Positions 37,790 to 45,658 of a stretch of 61,912 bases of DNA are shown one piece after another. The notes under the pieces were generated by a model. It did not search any database. It was not told the origin of the DNA and saw only the letters and a list, made by a program, of their open reading frames with translations. The stretch is from an uncultured Alphaproteobacteria bacterium. GTDB taxonomy: Bacteria; Pseudomonadota; Alphaproteobacteria; RF32; CAG-239. A program made the position numbers and the translations under genes. The DNA is taken from NCBI GenBank assembly GCA_944392265.1, contig CALXWC010000008.1:1-61912 (forward strand), given 5' to 3'. The stretch's first letter is position 1, and every line of letters begins with the position of its first letter.

Positions 37790-39550
37790 ATGCAGCCGTT
37801 CCCAAGTAATCCGTTTATTTTTTTATGGCGCTATGCCATGCGCAATAAAGCATTGTTTTTTTTAATTTGTGCATGTTGTGTGCTAATGGTCGTTTCCGGT
37901 AAACTTGCGCCTTGGTTTTTTTCCAAAATGGTCGGCTTGTTTGGAGAAAATGTAACATTTGCCGAGATTGCCGATTCTGTATGGTGGTTGCTCGGGGCAG
38001 TGGCCGGTACGACAATATTGGCAAAGATTATGTTCGTCTTATTTAATTTACTCACGGAAGTTGTTTTACGTCCGCGTATTTTTGAGCAAATGAGTGCCGA
38101 TTGTTTTCAATATATAAACGGACATTCTTTAAGCTATTTTTCCGATAATATGGCTGGTTCTTTAGCCCAAAAAAGCAATGCCTTATCAGATGCCGCCAGT
38201 TTTTATCAAAGCTCTCTATATTATATTTCAGATGTTTTGCGTCTGATTGTTGTTTTTGTAATGTTAGCACTTGTGAATATCTCATTTTCGCTTTATTTTG
38301 TAGCTTTTGTGCTGGTATCGGTTGCAGTGTTACTTAAAGTCGGTAAGTTATCGATGAATCTGCGCGCTGAAATGACTGAGGCAAGAAGCAAAGTCTCCGG
38401 AGAGATGATAGATGCTCTGCAAAACCACTTTTTTGTACGCTTGTTTAACGGATTTAAATATGAAGAAAAGCGTGTAGATAAGGTTTTAAATGATGAAACC
38501 GATAAGACTAATAAATCAACTAATATTGAAGTGTTTCAATCAGAAGGAGAAAAGCTTTATTTTCACTTTGTTTATCTTTCATTTGTTCTTTACGCTCTTG
38601 TTTTATGGAAAGATAAAACCATCACAACTGCCGATGTTGTCTTAATTTTCTTCCTCTTGCAAGATATTGCGGAAGTTGTTTCCTGGCTCATTCATCGTAC
38701 GATTATATATAGTTCATCTTTTGCTGAGATGAAAACTAATTTGATACCTTTTAGCATTCCGCACGAGATTGTAGATGATGAAAATGCCGGTCCGCTGAGA
38801 GTCAAAGAAGGGACTATTGAGTTAAAAGATGTCTGCTTCGCTTATAAGGGAAATAAACCGTTATTCAAGCATTTTAATTTGCAAATTCCCTCAGGACAAA
38901 AGGTTGGCGTGGTTGGTATGTCAGGCGGTGGAAAATCAACCTTAATCAATTTATTACAGCGTTTTTATGATGTTCAAGATGGAGAAATTTTAATTGACGG
39001 GCAAAATATCAAAAACATCACGCAAGAAAGCCTGCATCAGCAAATCGGCTATGTTCCGCAAACATCCGCTTTGCTGGAGCGTTCCATTGCTGAAAATATT
39101 GCTTACGGTAAGCCAAATGCCAAACAAGAAGATATTAAACAAGCAGCTTCGGAAGCATTTGCTGATAAGTTTATTGAAGAGCTCCCCAATGGTTATCAAA
39201 CCATTTTGAATGCGCAAAATCAGCTTTCCGGCGGACAAATGCAACGCTTATCGATTGCAAGGGCTTTGTTGAAAGATGCCCCGATATTGATTTTGGATGA
39301 AGCCACTTCAGCTTTGGATAGTGAATCTGAGTTTTACATTCAAAAAGCCATTGAAAATATGCTCAAAGACAAAACCGTGATTGCCGTGGCGCACCGTTTG
39401 TCCACCTTGAAGAATATGGATAGAATAATTGTGCTCGAAAAAGGAAAGATTGTGGAAGACGGTAAGCTGGATGAGTTATTGAAAAAGAAAGGCAAATTCT
39501 GGCAATATTGGAACTTGCAAAAACTCAAAGGAGAAAAAAATGAACAATAA
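37790..39550 (+). CDS. ABC exporter subunit 1 (fused membrane and ATPase domains)
   Basis: 586 aa. About six transmembrane segments lie in residues 18-310, followed by a nucleotide-binding domain with GMSGGGKSTLIN, signature LSGGQMQRLSIARALL, Walker B ILILDEATSALD and H-loop VAHRLSTL. All catalytic motifs are intact. It overlaps the next ABC gene by 11 bases, and the pair likely forms a heterodimer. The substrate is unknown. Confidence 0.93.
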   Translation: MQPFPSNPFIFLWRYAMRNKALFFLICACCVLMVVSGKLAPWFFSKMVGLFGENVTFAEIADSVWWLLGAVAGTTILAKIMFVLFNLLTEVVLRPRIFEQMSADCFQYINGHSLSYFSDNMAGSLAQKSNALSDAASFYQSSLYYISDVLRLIVVFVMLALVNISFSLYFVAFVLVSVAVLLKVGKLSMNLRAEMTEARSKVSGEMIDALQNHFFVRLFNGFKYEEKRVDKVLNDETDKTNKSTNIEVFQSEGEKLYFHFVYLSFVLYALVLWKDKTITTADVVLIFFLLQDIAEVVSWLIHRTIIYSSSFAEMKTNLIPFSIPHEIVDDENAGPLRVKEGTIELKDVCFAYKGNKPLFKHFNLQIPSGQKVGVVGMSGGGKSTLINLLQRFYDVQDGEILIDGQNIKNITQESLHQQIGYVPQTSALLERSIAENIAYGKPNAKQEDIKQAASEAFADKFIEELPNGYQTILNAQNQLSGGQMQRLSIARALLKDAPILILDEATSALDSESEFYIQKAIENMLKDKTVIAVAHRLSTLKNMDRIIVLEKGKIVEDGKLDELLKKKGKFWQYWNLQKLKGEKNEQ

Positions 39551-41285
39551 TTCACTTTGGAGCTTTTTGAAAAAATATTATATGCCGGTAAAATATCGCT
39601 TTATGGCAATTTTTATTCTTGTGCCAATAATAGCTCTTTGCGGACAGCTTGCACCATGGTATGTAAGCAATATTGTTAATACACTTAATACCGGAGATAT
39701 CAGCGAGTTAGAATGGAACAATTTAATTAATACATTCATATTTTTAGCTGTTGTTTTGATAGGTGGTAATATTTTAATGATGTTGGCCATGTATCTGATG
39801 CAAAATGGAATCATTTCTCCTTTAGGCATAAAGGTTAGAAAAGATTTATTTGTTGGTGTATTGGGGATGCATAAAAATTTTTGGAGCAAAAATTCTGCCG
39901 GCAATGTTTATGCTAAATTAGATGGAACCAGACGCGCTACCGCAGCTTGGAGTTCAATTGGAGATCTTTGGGTCTTTGCCAATATATCATTTTGGACACT
40001 TGTTATAACACTTTATTTTATAAGTAAAATTTATCTTCCAATGGTATTTGTTTATGTAATATCTTCCATTTTATTGTTTATCTTTTTCCATAAACTTTCC
40101 GCAAATACCAAACAAGCATCAAAGCAACAAGAAAATATGATGAATAAAGTTTTTGGTAAAACCACCAATATGATAAGCAATTATCTGGTTTTAAAGATTT
40201 TCGGAAGTCTAAGCAGAGAATTAAAAAAGCTTAGTAAAGATTATGCGCTTGTTGCCAAAACCATGCGTAAAAATGCTTGGCTCAGAAATAAAAATTATAC
40301 GCTTGTAGACATTGTTGTTGTGCTCTTTGATGCCTCTATGATTATTTATGCCGTTGTTTTGTGGGCAAAAGGGATAATAAATGTCGGTAATGTGGTATAT
40401 TTACTAACAGCCGGAAGAACAATGAGTTCTATCTTAAGTGCGCTTTCCTCACATTGGCTGTATTATCGTACGGAATTGTTTAAGTTACAAAGCAATTTAA
40501 AACTCTTAAATGCCGAGCCTGAGTTTGTTGATGCTCCAAATGCCAAGAAGCTTAAAGTTAAAGCAGGGGAGATTGAGTTTAAGAATTTGACCTTTGCTTA
40601 TAACAATAAAAAACTGGCGATTGATAATTTTAGCCTGAAAATAAAAGCTGGCGAAAAAATCGGCATTGTCGGAATGTCCGGCGGCGGTAAAACCACCTTG
40701 CTTCACGTTCTGCAACGCTTGGTTAACACACCGCAAGGCTCGGTTTATATTGATGGGCAGGATGTGGCTTTGGTCACGCAAGAAAGCTTGCATAATGCTG
40801 TATCATTCATACCACAAGATACCACATTGTTCCACAGAAGCTTGGCTGAAAATATGAGCTATGGAACTTTCAAAGCCACGCAAAAAGAAATTGAAGATGC
40901 AGCTAAAAAATCTTTTATCACCGAGTTTGTCAAAGATTTGCCGCAAGGGTATAAAACTTTGGTCGGAGATAAAGGGGTTAAACTCTCCGGCGGACAAAGA
41001 CAAAGGGTAGGGATAGCCAGAGCCATTTTGAAGAATAGTAAGATTTTGCTGCTTGATGAAGCAACATCGGCTTTGGATAGCAAGTCAGAAAAATTTATTC
41101 AATCTTCTTTGCAAAAATTGATAAAAGACAAAACCGTGATTGCCGTAGCGCACCGATTGTCCACCTTGAAGAACATGGATAAAATCGTAGTGATGGAAGA
41201 AGGCAAAATCATTGAGGTTGGTACTCCAAAAGAGCTTCTTGATAAACAAGGTAAATTCGCCAAACTTTGGAACCTACAAGCTTAA
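39540..41285 (+). CDS. ABC exporter subunit 2 (fused membrane and ATPase domains)
   Basis: 581 aa with the same layout as the preceding gene: six predicted membrane segments, GMSGGGKTTLLH, LSGGQRQRVGIARAIL, ILLLDEATSALD and VAHRLSTL. Both ATP sites look canonical, unlike many heterodimers with one dead site. A stretch around the H-loop is nearly identical in DNA to subunit 1. Followed by an HExxH gene after 17 bases. Confidence 0.93.
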   Translation: MNNNSLWSFLKKYYMPVKYRFMAIFILVPIIALCGQLAPWYVSNIVNTLNTGDISELEWNNLINTFIFLAVVLIGGNILMMLAMYLMQNGIISPLGIKVRKDLFVGVLGMHKNFWSKNSAGNVYAKLDGTRRATAAWSSIGDLWVFANISFWTLVITLYFISKIYLPMVFVYVISSILLFIFFHKLSANTKQASKQQENMMNKVFGKTTNMISNYLVLKIFGSLSRELKKLSKDYALVAKTMRKNAWLRNKNYTLVDIVVVLFDASMIIYAVVLWAKGIINVGNVVYLLTAGRTMSSILSALSSHWLYYRTELFKLQSNLKLLNAEPEFVDAPNAKKLKVKAGEIEFKNLTFAYNNKKLAIDNFSLKIKAGEKIGIVGMSGGGKTTLLHVLQRLVNTPQGSVYIDGQDVALVTQESLHNAVSFIPQDTTLFHRSLAENMSYGTFKATQKEIEDAAKKSFITEFVKDLPQGYKTLVGDKGVKLSGGQRQRVGIARAILKNSKILLLDEATSALDSKSEKFIQSSLQKLIKDKTVIAVAHRLSTLKNMDKIVVMEEGKIIEVGTPKELLDKQGKFAKLWNLQA

Positions 41286-41302
41286 GAGGAGATGTTTTAA
41301 AA

Positions 41303-42574
41303 ATGCTGAATTTTTCTGATATCATTAATTTTAAGTATGAGGCTGAAGAAGTTGATAAAGATATAAGACATCTTTTGAAAACGGGAGAATTTAAGCCGGC
41401 TTATGCAGATATGGTTAGAAACTTTTTAGCGCCCGAAATAGCAAATTGTAAACATACACTTGAAGATAAAAATCATCTTTTAGAAGTGCACATGCAAGGC
41501 TCTATGAGTGAAGATGCTCTAACCCGAACAGCTGAAGAAATTACCCCGATTTTAGATTGGCTCGATTATTCCGCAGATAAGCGACAATTTTGGTTTGACT
41601 ATTATGTTAATCCCAAACATGGACGACAAAAAGCTCCGCCAATTTCTGTTTTGCAAAACGGTAATAAGAAAGTTATAATCACGCCGTTTGGTCTGACCGT
41701 AGATGCTTTTTATAGTATTTACACGGAAATCCATGAGCTTATGCATGGCGTTCAGGGAAAATATTATCCAACGTCCAAAGAAAAAGAAGTGTATAATCAA
41801 GAGCATTATGAGCTTTTGTATCAAGGAAAATCAAGAGACGAAGCAAACGAGATTCAAAAAGCCAAACATCAGAATTTGAAAAAAAAATTATATTGCGACA
41901 GGTGTTTTAAGGAAATGCAGGCTAATTCTGCCGCTACTTGCTATATGATGTTACAAGCTGCTAGAACCGGTGATGAAAATATAATATCCGTGGTAGAAAA
42001 ACGCTTACTAAATGAATCAGCCTCAATGTCGGGTGCTTTGATGAATGAAAATTTAGGGCTGGCATATTTTGAATATCCGGCAACAAAAAAGATAATTGAA
42101 GAAATAAAGCAAGGAAAATGTTCTCATTTGCTTCAAGATAAAGGCTTGTTAGATTGGAAACTTCTTTATAAATATACCAAAGAAAAAGTTGATGAAATGG
42201 GATATAGCAAAGATGATATGTATGCTTCTCTAGAAACGGCAAAAATATTGAAAAAAATAAAATCCGAACATCTAAAAAACAAAGAAGAATTTTTATCAGC
42301 TGTTTTAACAGAGGCAACATATTTATCTTATCCACATAATAAAATATGCAATCAATTTGTTGAAGCTCAACGAGATTATACTTTTGATAATTCAAAAAAT
42401 TTACATCATTTTTATCATCGCTTAGGTGTTGAAAGTGAGCGAAAAAGAATGCTTGAAACGGCATCTGAGCAAATGGTGCCAAATATTGAAGAATACAGAA
42501 GAATTTACCAACAAAGTGAAAACATCAAAAATCTAAAAATCTTTCATATGCAAGAAAATTTTAATAGGAGATAA
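41303..42574 (+). CDS. HExxH zinc-metalloprotein, probable peptidase
   Basis: 423 aa from the ATG at 41303, with GAGGAG at 41286-41291; an ATG at 41267 in the same frame lies inside the ABC gene. The zinc motif HELMH is at residues 144-148 (YTEIHELMHGVQG). A third ligand is not obvious. No signal peptide. Family not recognised beyond the motif; helical layout suggests a gluzincin-like fold. It follows the ABC pair closely and may act on the same substrate, an inference. Confidence 0.7.
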   Translation: MLNFSDIINFKYEAEEVDKDIRHLLKTGEFKPAYADMVRNFLAPEIANCKHTLEDKNHLLEVHMQGSMSEDALTRTAEEITPILDWLDYSADKRQFWFDYYVNPKHGRQKAPPISVLQNGNKKVIITPFGLTVDAFYSIYTEIHELMHGVQGKYYPTSKEKEVYNQEHYELLYQGKSRDEANEIQKAKHQNLKKKLYCDRCFKEMQANSAATCYMMLQAARTGDENIISVVEKRLLNESASMSGALMNENLGLAYFEYPATKKIIEEIKQGKCSHLLQDKGLLDWKLLYKYTKEKVDEMGYSKDDMYASLETAKILKKIKSEHLKNKEEFLSAVLTEATYLSYPHNKICNQFVEAQRDYTFDNSKNLHHFYHRLGVESERKRMLETASEQMVPNIEEYRRIYQQSENIKNLKIFHMQENFNRR

Positions 42575-42576
42575 AC

Positions 42577-43074
42577 ATGCATTTATATCACTATGCCCCG
42601 AAAGAAAATACGGTTTTGGAGGAGGGAATAAAGTCCATTTCCAAAATTGATAGCAATTTGCATTCTTATGTCAAACGTGTAGGTTCAGATAAAAAAGAAG
42701 ATATTATCAACTGGTTAGAAAAAACTTTTGAAGGGAGAAGTCGTGCTATCTCTTGCTTGACCGAGCCGATTGTCTGGCAGGGAAATGATGCCGTGTTAAA
42801 AGCGCTTGTTGATAGAAGCATTTTATATTCCTTTGAATTGGAAGACTTAATTAATGCCGGCTTGGTTGAAAGCATCTGGTGCAAAGACGGCTCGGAAGCA
42901 AGCGGTGTCAATGAGCATTTTTATCAAGTTTCAAAAGATGAGATAGATATGTCGCCTTTGCCTTGGTACAAATGCGATGCTTCCAAAGGGCTGATATTCG
43001 GCGTGATAAAACATTATATGATTGTCTTAAAAGATGGCGTCATTCCGGCAGAGTTTATCAAAGAGGAACAATAA
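42577..43074 (+). CDS. Unknown protein
   Basis: 165 aa, family not recognised, soluble, with a good AGGAG site two codons after the upstream stop. Its 3' end (VLKDGVIPAEFIKEEQ) falls within the first copy of an 81-bp direct repeat. Originally it was probably followed directly by the APH-like gene now at 44035, because both copies of the repeat join the ends of these two genes. Confidence 0.6.
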   Translation: MHLYHYAPKENTVLEEGIKSISKIDSNLHSYVKRVGSDKKEDIINWLEKTFEGRSRAISCLTEPIVWQGNDAVLKALVDRSILYSFELEDLINAGLVESIWCKDGSEASGVNEHFYQVSKDEIDMSPLPWYKCDASKGLIFGVIKHYMIVLKDGVIPAEFIKEEQ

Positions 43075-43103
43075 TGAATTATTTAACTAAAGAGAAAGCT
43101 CAA
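43023..43103 (+). repeat. 81-bp direct repeat, copy 1
   Basis: Contains the last 52 bases of the gene at 42577 and the first 30 of the APH-like gene. Matches 43984-44064 with four mismatches. Confidence 0.9.
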
Positions 43104-43133
43104 ACCATTATTGTTTTTATTTGTTTTTTATGA
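43074..43133 (+). pseudogene. Duplicated 5' fragment of the APH-like gene
   Basis: The first 10 codons of the gene at 44035 (MNYLTKEKAQ) are repeated here and then run into unrelated sequence and a stop after 19 codons. A by-product of the insertion between the repeats. Confidence 0.75.
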
Positions 43134-43139
43134 TAAAAT
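43111..43139 (+). promoter_or_regulatory. Promoter of the inserted gene
   Basis: TTGTTT (43111-43116), 17-bp spacer, TAAAAT (43134-43139) with extended TGA, starting just inside the repeat boundary. A CGGAG ribosome site precedes the start at 43172. Confidence 0.55.
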
Positions 43140-43171
43140 TTCTTTATTCTTGATGTTCGGAGATGAAATAA

Positions 43172-43978
43172 ATGTCTGATGAGTTTGATTGTGATATTGT
43201 AGCTAATAATAAGGCAGATTTTGTTATAGCGAATAATATAAAGTCAGGGTATGTCCCCATACTTTTACATGGAGCAACAACAGGCGTAGACAATATGAAT
43301 TTTGATATCGATGAATGTTGTCAAAAGAATGATATGTTTCGTGTGAAGATCAAAAAAGCTCAAGAAAATTTGAAAGAAACAGCCTCAGTGTTTGAAAAAA
43401 TTGCAATTATGCAAAGTTTTATTGAAGAGGCAATGCCCTGGTGTCAAGCCAAAGATGAAGACGAAAGAACCGCATGTATCTTTGATGGAGAGCCTTTTTC
43501 GTATATGGTTGATCATAAATATTGTATGTGTGCAGAAAGAGCTTCTATAGCCCAATATTTATGTCAACAAAGCAAAATAAAGTCTTATCTGGTTAATAGC
43601 ATGGTCGAAATATCGAGTGGAGAAAAAGGAGAACATGCATATGTTGTTTTTGAAAAAGATAATCAGATGTATGTTTATGATCCTGCTAATCCGATGAAAG
43701 ATAAGGCACCTCGAATTATGGATACCAATATGGATAAAACAATTTTTGGAGATTTTATTGCTTCCGTAAATGAAAATTCCAATGTCTATGATAGAAAGAA
43801 AAAGAACTGTGTTGGATTTAATTGTCGAGCAGATGATGGAAAAAAATTTGTATATCGTAGCTATTGTGGAACTATGGAAAATATAGTTAGCCCTAGCAGA
43901 TTAAAAGCAGCCCGTCTAGCTAAAACGCAGGAAAATTTGAATATATCTCAAAAAAACAAATCTACTAAAGAATTATAA
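43172..43978 (+). CDS. Transglutaminase-like cysteine protein (inserted gene)
   Basis: 268 aa. The triad order of the transglutaminase/protease-like fold is visible: Cys120 at the start of a helix (CMCAERASIAQYL), His155 on a strand (GEHAYVVFE) 35 residues later, and Asp170 in VYDPANP 15 residues after that. Family assignment is inferred from spacing. No signal peptide. It carries its own promoter and lies between the two 81-bp repeats, so it arrived after the neighbours. Confidence 0.65.
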   Translation: MSDEFDCDIVANNKADFVIANNIKSGYVPILLHGATTGVDNMNFDIDECCQKNDMFRVKIKKAQENLKETASVFEKIAIMQSFIEEAMPWCQAKDEDERTACIFDGEPFSYMVDHKYCMCAERASIAQYLCQQSKIKSYLVNSMVEISSGEKGEHAYVVFEKDNQMYVYDPANPMKDKAPRIMDTNMDKTIFGDFIASVNENSNVYDRKKKNCVGFNCRADDGKKFVYRSYCGTMENIVSPSRLKAARLAKTQENLNISQKNKSTKEL

Positions 43979-43983
43979 GTTCC

Positions 43984-44064
43984 TGTCTTGAAAGATGGTA
44001 TCATTCCGGCAGAGTTTATCAAAGAGGAGCAATAATGAATTATTTAACTAAAGAGAAAGCTCAA
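43984..44064 (+). repeat. 81-bp direct repeat, copy 2
   Basis: Second copy. It includes a duplicated 3' end of the gene at 42577 (VLKDGIIPAEFIKEEQ then stop) and the intact start of the APH-like gene. Copy 1 is at 43023-43103. Confidence 0.9.
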
Positions 44065-44925
44065 GATGTCAATTTGATAAAAGAGATAATTGCAAAAGCC
44101 GGATACAAAGGTGAGGTGAGGGTTTTGGTCGGCGGTTCCAAGTCCTTTGCTTTTGCCGTCGAGGACGAAGTTGTCCGTTTCCCTAAAGCCGAGATTATCT
44201 GGCAGACCATGCAAAGAGAAAATCAAATCTTGACAGAGATTTGGCCTTTAATAAGTGATAAATTCAAAAACAGAATTCACCCGATAACTTTGGTTGAGGG
44301 AGAATATCCGTTTTCTGTCGTTAAAAGGTTTGTCGGCAAAATTTGCGATAATCGTGATGATGAAGTCAATGCGCTTAAGGTTCAAAATTTACCAGAAGAT
44401 AAGCAAGAAAATTTGGCTCAAGCTCTGGCGGAGTTCTTTGCCATGATGCACCAAATAGATTATACCAAATTGCATGTTCCGCCAACAAATGAAACAATTG
44501 ATAATTGGGATGTAAGTAAAAAAGCTGACTTTGATTATGCCAAAGCAAGAGATGCTTTAAAAAAGGTCAGCTCTTTTGATTTGGATGATTATCAATGCGA
44601 TAATAAAAATGAGGCTTTGGCTTTGTGCCATAATGATTTGAGTGGTAGTAATATGCTCTTAAATCCGGAAAAGGAAGATATTTTGGTGGGCATAATCGAC
44701 TTTGCCAATGCGGTTGTTGAGCCCAAATATTTAGACTTTTTCCCGCTATATAAAATCAATCGCAACTTGGCGGTAGAGGTGATTGAGAGATATAATGCAC
44801 TGGTGGATGATAAAATAGATATTAAGCAAACAGATTTTACCATGCTAGCCTACATTGGATATAATCTCGCAAAAAATGATAATCCGCCCCCATATTTTAT
44901 GAAGCTATTAAAGCTTTTTAATTAA
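44035..44925 (+). CDS. Aminoglycoside phosphotransferase/choline kinase-like kinase
   Basis: 296 aa of the APH fold. The catalytic loop LCHNDLSGSNMLLN and the Mg-binding GIIDFANA are present, as is the N-terminal nucleotide-binding region (VGGSKSFAFAVEDEVVRFPK). Substrate is unknown; this family includes small-molecule kinases as well as resistance enzymes. AGAGGAG ahead of the ATG is inside the repeat, so expression survived the insertion. It ends two bases before the convergent DUF4186 gene. Confidence 0.85.
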   Translation: MNYLTKEKAQDVNLIKEIIAKAGYKGEVRVLVGGSKSFAFAVEDEVVRFPKAEIIWQTMQRENQILTEIWPLISDKFKNRIHPITLVEGEYPFSVVKRFVGKICDNRDDEVNALKVQNLPEDKQENLAQALAEFFAMMHQIDYTKLHVPPTNETIDNWDVSKKADFDYAKARDALKKVSSFDLDDYQCDNKNEALALCHNDLSGSNMLLNPEKEDILVGIIDFANAVVEPKYLDFFPLYKINRNLAVEVIERYNALVDDKIDIKQTDFTMLAYIGYNLAKNDNPPPYFMKLLKLFN

Positions 44926-44927
44926 AT

Positions 44928-45284
44928 TTATTTCATTTGGCGTTCAATCCATTCCATAATAACCGCCACAATATATGCTTGTTCAGCAGAAGAAAGAGGG
45001 CGATTGTTAGGAATTTTATGCCATTTATAAAGGCAACCGCGACAACAACAAGCCGTGGCGTGTTGTGCAACAAACACAGGGTGTCCGCGCATGGGTGTTT
45101 GTTTTCCGTCATTGGGAATAAGAGCAGGTGCAAGGCGTTTTTGCACAAAATCTTGGCAATGTATTTTAATTGTTTCAAGCGTTTTTTGTTGTATATAAGC
45201 TTTATCTTTGTTAGAAAGCTTAAATTTTGCCCTAAAAGGCGAATTTTGAAGTCTTAAAAAAAGTGTATCAAATTGGTTCTTCAT
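44928..45284 (-). CDS. DUF4186 family protein
   Basis: 118 aa from the ATG at 45284 (MKNQFDTLFLRLQ); a longer open frame runs back into the tRNA and is rejected. Conserved DUF4186 features: SPFRAKFKLSNKDKAYI, MRGHPVFVAQHATACCCRGC with four Cys, and a C-terminal helix (EQAYIVAVIMEWIERQM). The function is unknown; the His and Cys cluster suggests metal binding. Confidence 0.85.
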   Translation of the reverse strand: MKNQFDTLFLRLQNSPFRAKFKLSNKDKAYIQQKTLETIKIHCQDFVQKRLAPALIPNDGKQTPMRGHPVFVAQHATACCCRGCLYKWHKIPNNRPLSSAEQAYIVAVIMEWIERQMK

Positions 45285-45316
45285 ATTTTTTGTTAAAAAA
45301 TATATATGGTCAAAAT

Positions 45317-45344
45317 TAAAAAAAGGCAATCTTTCGATTGCCTT
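45317..45344 (-). terminator. Terminator of the tRNA gene
   Basis: On the minus strand a 9-bp stem AAGGCAATC / GATTGCCTT with GAAA loop and T-run, six bases after the tRNA 3' end. Confidence 0.85.
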
Positions 45345-45349
45345 CTGAA

Positions 45350-45425
45350 TGGTAGCGAGAGAGGGATTCGAACCCACGACACAAGGATTATGATTCCTCC
45401 GCTCTACCGACTGAGCTATCCCGCC
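45350..45425 (-). tRNA. tRNA-Met (anticodon CAT)
   Basis: 76 bases, folds as a full cloverleaf with encoded CCA end. Acceptor stem has two G-U pairs; the anticodon loop is ATCATAA with CAT; GTTCGAAT-type T-loop is present. The T-stem (GTGGG / CCCTC) has one U-U mismatch. The anticodon alone cannot separate elongator Met from the modified Ile2 tRNA, and Met is more likely from the acceptor and body. Confidence 0.92.
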
Positions 45426-45440
45426 ATCAAATTCATCTCT

Positions 45441-45469
45441 TTAATAAACAATCTGTTTCAATTTGTCAA
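45441..45469 (-). promoter_or_regulatory. Promoter of tRNA-Met
   Basis: On the minus strand TTGACA (45464-45469), 17-bp spacer, TATTAA (45441-45446), 15 bases before the tRNA. Confidence 0.8.
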
Positions 45470-45517
45470 TATGAATTTTCAAAAAAAATGAATTTTTCAA
45501 GAATAGGAATAAATTCC

Positions 45518-45546
45518 TTGACAATTAAAGTTTTTTATTGTAAACA
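45518..45546 (+). promoter_or_regulatory. Possible promoter ahead of the tail-fibre leader
   Basis: Perfect TTGACA at 45518-45523; the best -10 at 17-bp spacing is a weak TAAACA (45541-45546). Confidence 0.35.
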
Positions 45547-45582
45547 TTAAACATCACTTGGGAAAAGTGTATCTAAAATACG

Positions 45583-45610
45583 GCCTTGATTTTTCAAGGT
45601 CTTTTTTTTT
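45583..45610 (+). terminator. First of two tandem terminators upstream of the tail-fibre gene
   Basis: Stem CCTTGA (45584-45589) / TCAAGG (45594-45599) with a TTTT loop, then nine T. Confidence 0.75.
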
Positions 45611-45641
45611 GCCTTGTTAGTTTTAACAGGGCTTTTTTTTT
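45611..45641 (+). terminator. Second tandem terminator
   Basis: 9-bp stem GCCTTGTTA / TAACAGGGC with GTTT loop and a nine-T tail, ending 18 bases before the tail-fibre start codon. Confidence 0.8.
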
Positions 45642-45658
45642 ATTAATGGAGAAAATTT

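Noticed and set aside
43023..44064. Transposon target-site duplication
   Set aside because: 81 bp is far longer than known target duplications, the copies are not identical, and no transposase or terminal inverted repeats are present.
37790..44925. Lasso-peptide or other RiPP gene cluster
   Set aside because: A transglutaminase-like protein and an ABC exporter are suggestive, but there is no asparagine-synthetase-like enzyme, RRE domain or precursor that I can see.
44928..45377. Longer open frame upstream of DUF4186, starting at 45377
   Set aside because: The extra N-terminal residues are translated from the tRNA-Met gene and its terminator; the ATG at 45284 gives the conserved start.
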